Of a stretch of 64,000 nt of DNA, positions 61,117 to 64,000 are shown in pieces. The stretch is from Larkinella humicola. Its GTDB lineage: Bacteria > Bacteroidota > Bacteroidia > Cytophagales > Spirosomataceae. Below the pieces are notes generated by a model. It was given only the letters and a program-made list of their open reading frames with translations. It searched no databases and was not told where the DNA came from. Numbering within the stretch: the stretch's first letter is position 1; every line of letters starts with the position of its first letter. The stretch covers positions 868,001-932,000 of the forward strand of contig NZ_VTWS01000001.1 of the NCBI RefSeq assembly GCF_008727875.1. The letters are read 5' to 3'. Position numbers and translations under genes: made by a program.

Positions 61117-62745
61117 TTAAAAAATGAATTTTGTCGATAAAAATTCGGATTGGTGCTGCTCGACAATGTCGTTCAATATGGCCTTGTTCTGCGCCGTATC
61201 TTTCGTGGCCACCACGGTGCGGATGGAAAATGACCGCAGTGCATCCTCCACCGACAGGGTGCCTTCCGCCGAGTCTTTCCGGCCCGTAAACGGAAACGTA
61301 TCCGGGCCACGCTGGCATTGCGCGTTGATATTCACCCGGCTGACCTGGTTGACCAGCGGATCGATCAAACGCGCGAGCGGTTCGCTTTCGCTCCCGAAAA
61401 TGCTGACCTGCTGGCCGTGATCCGCATCGATGATGTAGGCAATCGGCTCATCAATATCGTCGAAGGGAACCACCGGAACCACCGGCCCGAACTGCTCTTC
61501 ACGGTAAAGTTTCATACCGTCCTTTACGGGATAAACCAAGGCCGGAAAGACGAAAGATTCCACGGTTGTACCGCCCCCTTCATTCATAATCCGGGCGCCC
61601 TTCGCTTCGGCATCCCGCAGACACGCATCCAGATAGGCCGGTTTTCCGGGCTCCGGCAGGGGCGTCACCTGCGCACCTTTGCTCCACGGCATTCCGGGTT
61701 TCAGCTTGTTCAGTTCTTCGCCCATGCGTTGCAGAAAAACATCGGCTACCGACCGGTGTACCCACAGGATTTTTAGGGCCGTACACCGCTGCCCATTAAA
61801 CGACATCGCACCCAGCATACACTCTTTCACGGTCAGCTCGATGTCGGCATCGGGTAGAATAATGGCGGCATTTTTAGCATCCAGACTCAACACCGCCCGC
61901 AGTCGGTTGCTTTTGGGGTGCATCTTTTTGAGGCTGTCGGCCACCCGGCTCGACCCAATGAGCGCCAGCACGTTGATTTTGCCCGACTTCATCAGTGTCG
62001 GCACCACCGTCGCTCCCCGCCCATAAACCGTATTGACCACTCCCTTCGGAAACGACGTCCGGAACGCGTCCAGCAGCGGATGATGCAGCAGCGTACCGTG
62101 TTTCGGGGGTTTAAACAACACCGTATTGCCCATCAATATGGCCGGGATCAGCGTCGTATAGGTTTCGTTGAGCGGGTAATTGAACGGCCCCATGCACAAA
62201 ACGACGCCCAGGGGCGAGCGACGAATCTGGCCGATGATGCCTTCTTCGATCCGGAAACGCGAACCGGCCCGATCAACGTCTTTGAAGGCGTCGATGGTGT
62301 CGTAAATATATTGCACGGTTCGGTCGAACTCCTTGATCGAGTCGGCCAGGGTTTTCCCGATTTCCCACATCAGCAGGTTAACGACAGCATTTTTCTGCTC
62401 CATCATCTTCCCGACAAAGCGCTCCATGCACTCGATCCGATCCGTTACCGACATCGTCGGCCAGGCACCCCGACCGCTGTCGAAAGCCCGAACGGCGGCA
62501 TCCAGCGCATCCAGGGCTTCGTTGTCATCCACCGGCAAGGGGTAACTGCCGATCACTTTCCGAACCAGTCCGGCAGGCGTCTGAACAAAAATGGGCGACA
62601 CCACTTCCTGCGTCGGACCGTCCCACTGCCGGATTTCACCATCCACGAGGTAGTCCCGCTGATGCAATTCTTCGATCCGAAATTCTTCCGGAATCTGGTC
62701 TTCTGCCGGAAACAGAATCTCCAGTTGCTGTGCTAAATGAGTCAT
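61117..62745 (-). CDS. Aldehyde dehydrogenase of the GapN (NADP-dependent glyceraldehyde-3-phosphate) type
   Basis: The 542-residue enzyme shows LGVVLCMGPFNYPLNETYTTLIPAI with the oxyanion Asn190 and FNGQRCTALK with the nucleophile Cys321. The region where most family members have ELGGK reads SLDAKN at 288-293, so the usual general-base Glu is absent at that place, as in some Bacteroidota relatives where an acidic residue sits two positions later. It converts glyceraldehyde 3-phosphate to 3-phosphoglycerate with NADPH formation if GapN is correct. It is preceded and followed by non-coding DNA. Confidence 0.82.
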   Translation of the reverse strand: MTHLAQQLEILFPAEDQIPEEFRIEELHQRDYLVDGEIRQWDGPTQEVVSPIFVQTPAGLVRKVIGSYPLPVDDNEALDALDAAVRAFDSGRGAWPTMSVTDRIECMERFVGKMMEQKNAVVNLLMWEIGKTLADSIKEFDRTVQYIYDTIDAFKDVDRAGSRFRIEEGIIGQIRRSPLGVVLCMGPFNYPLNETYTTLIPAILMGNTVLFKPPKHGTLLHHPLLDAFRTSFPKGVVNTVYGRGATVVPTLMKSGKINVLALIGSSRVADSLKKMHPKSNRLRAVLSLDAKNAAIILPDADIELTVKECMLGAMSFNGQRCTALKILWVHRSVADVFLQRMGEELNKLKPGMPWSKGAQVTPLPEPGKPAYLDACLRDAEAKGARIMNEGGGTTVESFVFPALVYPVKDGMKLYREEQFGPVVPVVPFDDIDEPIAYIIDADHGQQVSIFGSESEPLARLIDPLVNQVSRVNINAQCQRGPDTFPFTGRKDSAEGTLSVEDALRSFSIRTVVATKDTAQNKAILNDIVEQHQSEFLSTKFIF

Positions 62746-62990
62746 ACTATCAAATAAGAAATGGTAATTGCAACGTAAAAAGGCACAAAAAAACCGTCCT
62801 CAAGTCAGGCAGGCCGGTCGATCAATCAGAAGTCGATGAAGAATGAACAGTGGCTGATCTCGCGAATCAGCCCTGCAAAAGTACAGAATGTGTGACGAAA
62901 CGTGGCTACAGAATCACCAGAAATATTGGGAATGTCGGATAACTACTACTCTATTTTACCTTTTTTTTAATAAATACGGTTTTATCAGGC

Positions 62991-63029
62991 AAAAAAACAG
63001 CCCAAATAACGCATTTGGGCTGTTTTTTT
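62991..63029. terminator. Strong bidirectional terminator
   Basis: Perfect 17-base arms (AAAAAAACAGCCCAAAT and complement) around AACGC lie 14 bases after the stop of the leftward T9SS protein. A and T runs serve both strands. The rest of 62746-63043 shows no gene. Confidence 0.8.
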
Positions 63030-63043
63030 AGAAATAGGCGCCT

Positions 63044-64000
63044 TTAGGGTTTCAGTAATTTTATGGTTACCGCCTGCTGACCCGATACCACCCGTAAGAG
63101 GAACAGACCCGTCAGTTCGCGGTCCAGATTGAATTGCTGTTTTTCAACGACACCGGCGGTTTCTACCGCCCGCTCGCTGATGATTCGCCCGCGGACGTCA
63201 GTGAATTGAAACCGTACCGGTTTCCCTTCCACACCCCGAACTTCCACGCTCGTTTGCTCACCAACGGGATTTCCCAACACCGTCACTGACAAACCCCGTT
63301 CTGCAGACTCCACCGAGGCTCTCGCCGGCGACGGACAAGTCAATGATTTTGGCGCATACTTCAAGGTATAGGTGCTGTTCCGCACTTTGGCACTGATCTG
63401 GTGGGCTTTCCCATCTTTCAGACTTACCGGCGTCGGAAAGCTATAGGCATGACTGCCATTTCCCTTCCCGGCTTCGTCCAGATCCGTTCTGTAAATATCC
63501 GCTTCCGCGGTTCCGATCACCTTACCGTCGGCCGAAAACTCGATCGTTACGGGCGAGTCGGGTTTGTTCCGGTCCCACGCCCACCCGCGCATCGTACCAC
63601 ATTCTACTTTATCCAGATAGCCATCAAAACTACCGGTTACGGGCCCTTCCGGTTCCGGCTCTGGAGCCGGAGCGGGTTCCGTGGCCGATTTTACCCGAAT
63701 CAGAAAAGCATCCGTGCCGGTTGCGCCGTCGTTGTCGGTTGCTTTCACCGTAACGCTCAGTGTTGCCACCGACGTTGGCGTACCGGCAATGAGGTTCGTA
63801 GACGCATTGTAACTCAGACCAGCCGACAAACCGTTCACCTCGACTTTGGCGATGGTTCCATCCGAATCGCTGAAATGGCTTTCCGAAACAGCCAGGCTAA
63901 ACGGTTTGCCAACGGTGGCATCGCGGTCTGCATACGCCGTAATAATCTGCGGTGCCTTGTTCACGTCGGGTTGGGCTGGTTCGTCCATCTCATTCAGTAA
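63044..64000 (-). CDS. T9SS-secreted surface protein with putative Ig domain, 5' end beyond the window
   Basis: The frame stays open past ATG 63988 to the window edge, so the N-terminus is missing. The visible part starts with a putative Ig domain (ATVGKPFSLAVSESHFSDSDG), then a Pro/Glu linker. A compact domain follows (GYLDKVECGTMRGWAWDRNKP ... GKGNGSHAYSFPTP). A type A T9SS sorting domain lies at the end (NPVGEQTSVEV, ELTGLFLLRVVSGQQAVTIKLLK). Such proteins are exported by the Type IX system and anchored or released at the surface. Confidence 0.88.
   Translation of the reverse strand, partial: LLNEMDEPAQPDVNKAPQIITAYADRDATVGKPFSLAVSESHFSDSDGTIAKVEVNGLSAGLSYNASTNLIAGTPTSVATLSVTVKATDNDGATGTDAFLIRVKSATEPAPAPEPEPEGPVTGSFDGYLDKVECGTMRGWAWDRNKPDSPVTIEFSADGKVIGTAEADIYRTDLDEAGKGNGSHAYSFPTPVSLKDGKAHQISAKVRNSTYTLKYAPKSLTCPSPARASVESAERGLSVTVLGNPVGEQTSVEVRGVEGKPVRFQFTDVRGRIISERAVETAGVVEKQQFNLDRELTGLFLLRVVSGQQAVTIKLLKP

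Noticed and set aside
61918..62736. 272-residue frame antisense to the aldehyde dehydrogenase
   Set aside because: The dehydrogenase is intact; the antisense frame is His/Arg-rich and has no ribosome site.

Overview
The window looks like chromosome from a Bacteroidota bacterium of the Cytophagales, most likely the Spirosomaceae (Spirosoma, Larkinella and relatives). The signs are TAnnTTTG-type -7 boxes, a T9SS-type C-terminal sorting domain, a bacillithiol deacetylase (BshB1), a long DUF349 protein, ABC-2 permease/M1 peptidase fusions, and a roughly 50 percent GC background broken by AT-rich islands. Genus and species are inferred from protein style, not searched.

Positions 1 to about 43,600 form an accessory region. 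It opens with a helicase-like ATPase and a zinc-ribbon primase-like gene separated by seven iteron-like GAACGAT boxes (1-2.7 kb). Secreted small proteins and a 3' fragment of a nuclease gene follow (3-5.5 kb). Next come a membrane protein/winged-helix pair with a palindromic operator, a dead serine-hydrolase remnant, and one ABC ATPase followed by two tandem 1,200-residue permease/M1-peptidase fusions (5.6-15.3 kb). From 15.3 to 27.6 kb there is a mosaic of phage- and plasmid-like debris: a LysM-containing virion-like protein, a RepL-like protein, a MoCo-carrier/SLOG protein, a secreted DUF4185/DUF5005-like protein, a replication-type protein with iterons, a KilAC protein, an excisionase-like HTH and an internally deleted tyrosine recombinase. 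An intact secreted nuclease, unknown genes and a HEPN / unknown / SecB-like operon follow (27.6-31.2 kb).

At 31.5-38.8 kb lies a coherent DNA-damage cassette. A LexA-like (XRE-S24) regulator and a Rad52-family protein are transcribed leftward. DinB, a small unknown, a DnaE-type polymerase, another small unknown and a TfoX-N protein are transcribed rightward. Shared TCCTGACA boxes lie on both promoters. An SRAP protein, a YoeB-type toxin pair and several unknown genes (39-43.2 kb) complete the island. It stops next to a tRNA-Thr(TGT), a typical integration boundary.

From 43.6 kb on, the genes are ordinary chromosomal ones: tRNA-Thr, DUF349 protein, pdxH, bshB1, an M23/LysM peptidase, trxB, an OmpA/PD40 protein, queE, a sulfatase, a head-GIN protein, a PotA/FbpC-type ATPase, a zinc-ribbon plus SPFH pair, two unknowns, a JmjC-like cupin, a GapN-type aldehyde dehydrogenase, and the 3' part of a T9SS-secreted protein that runs off the right edge.

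The best candidates for something undescribed are the HEPN-unknown-SecB operon as a chaperone-addicted toxin system, the two unknown partners in the SOS polymerase cassette, and two separate iteron or hairpin clusters suggesting cryptic origins.
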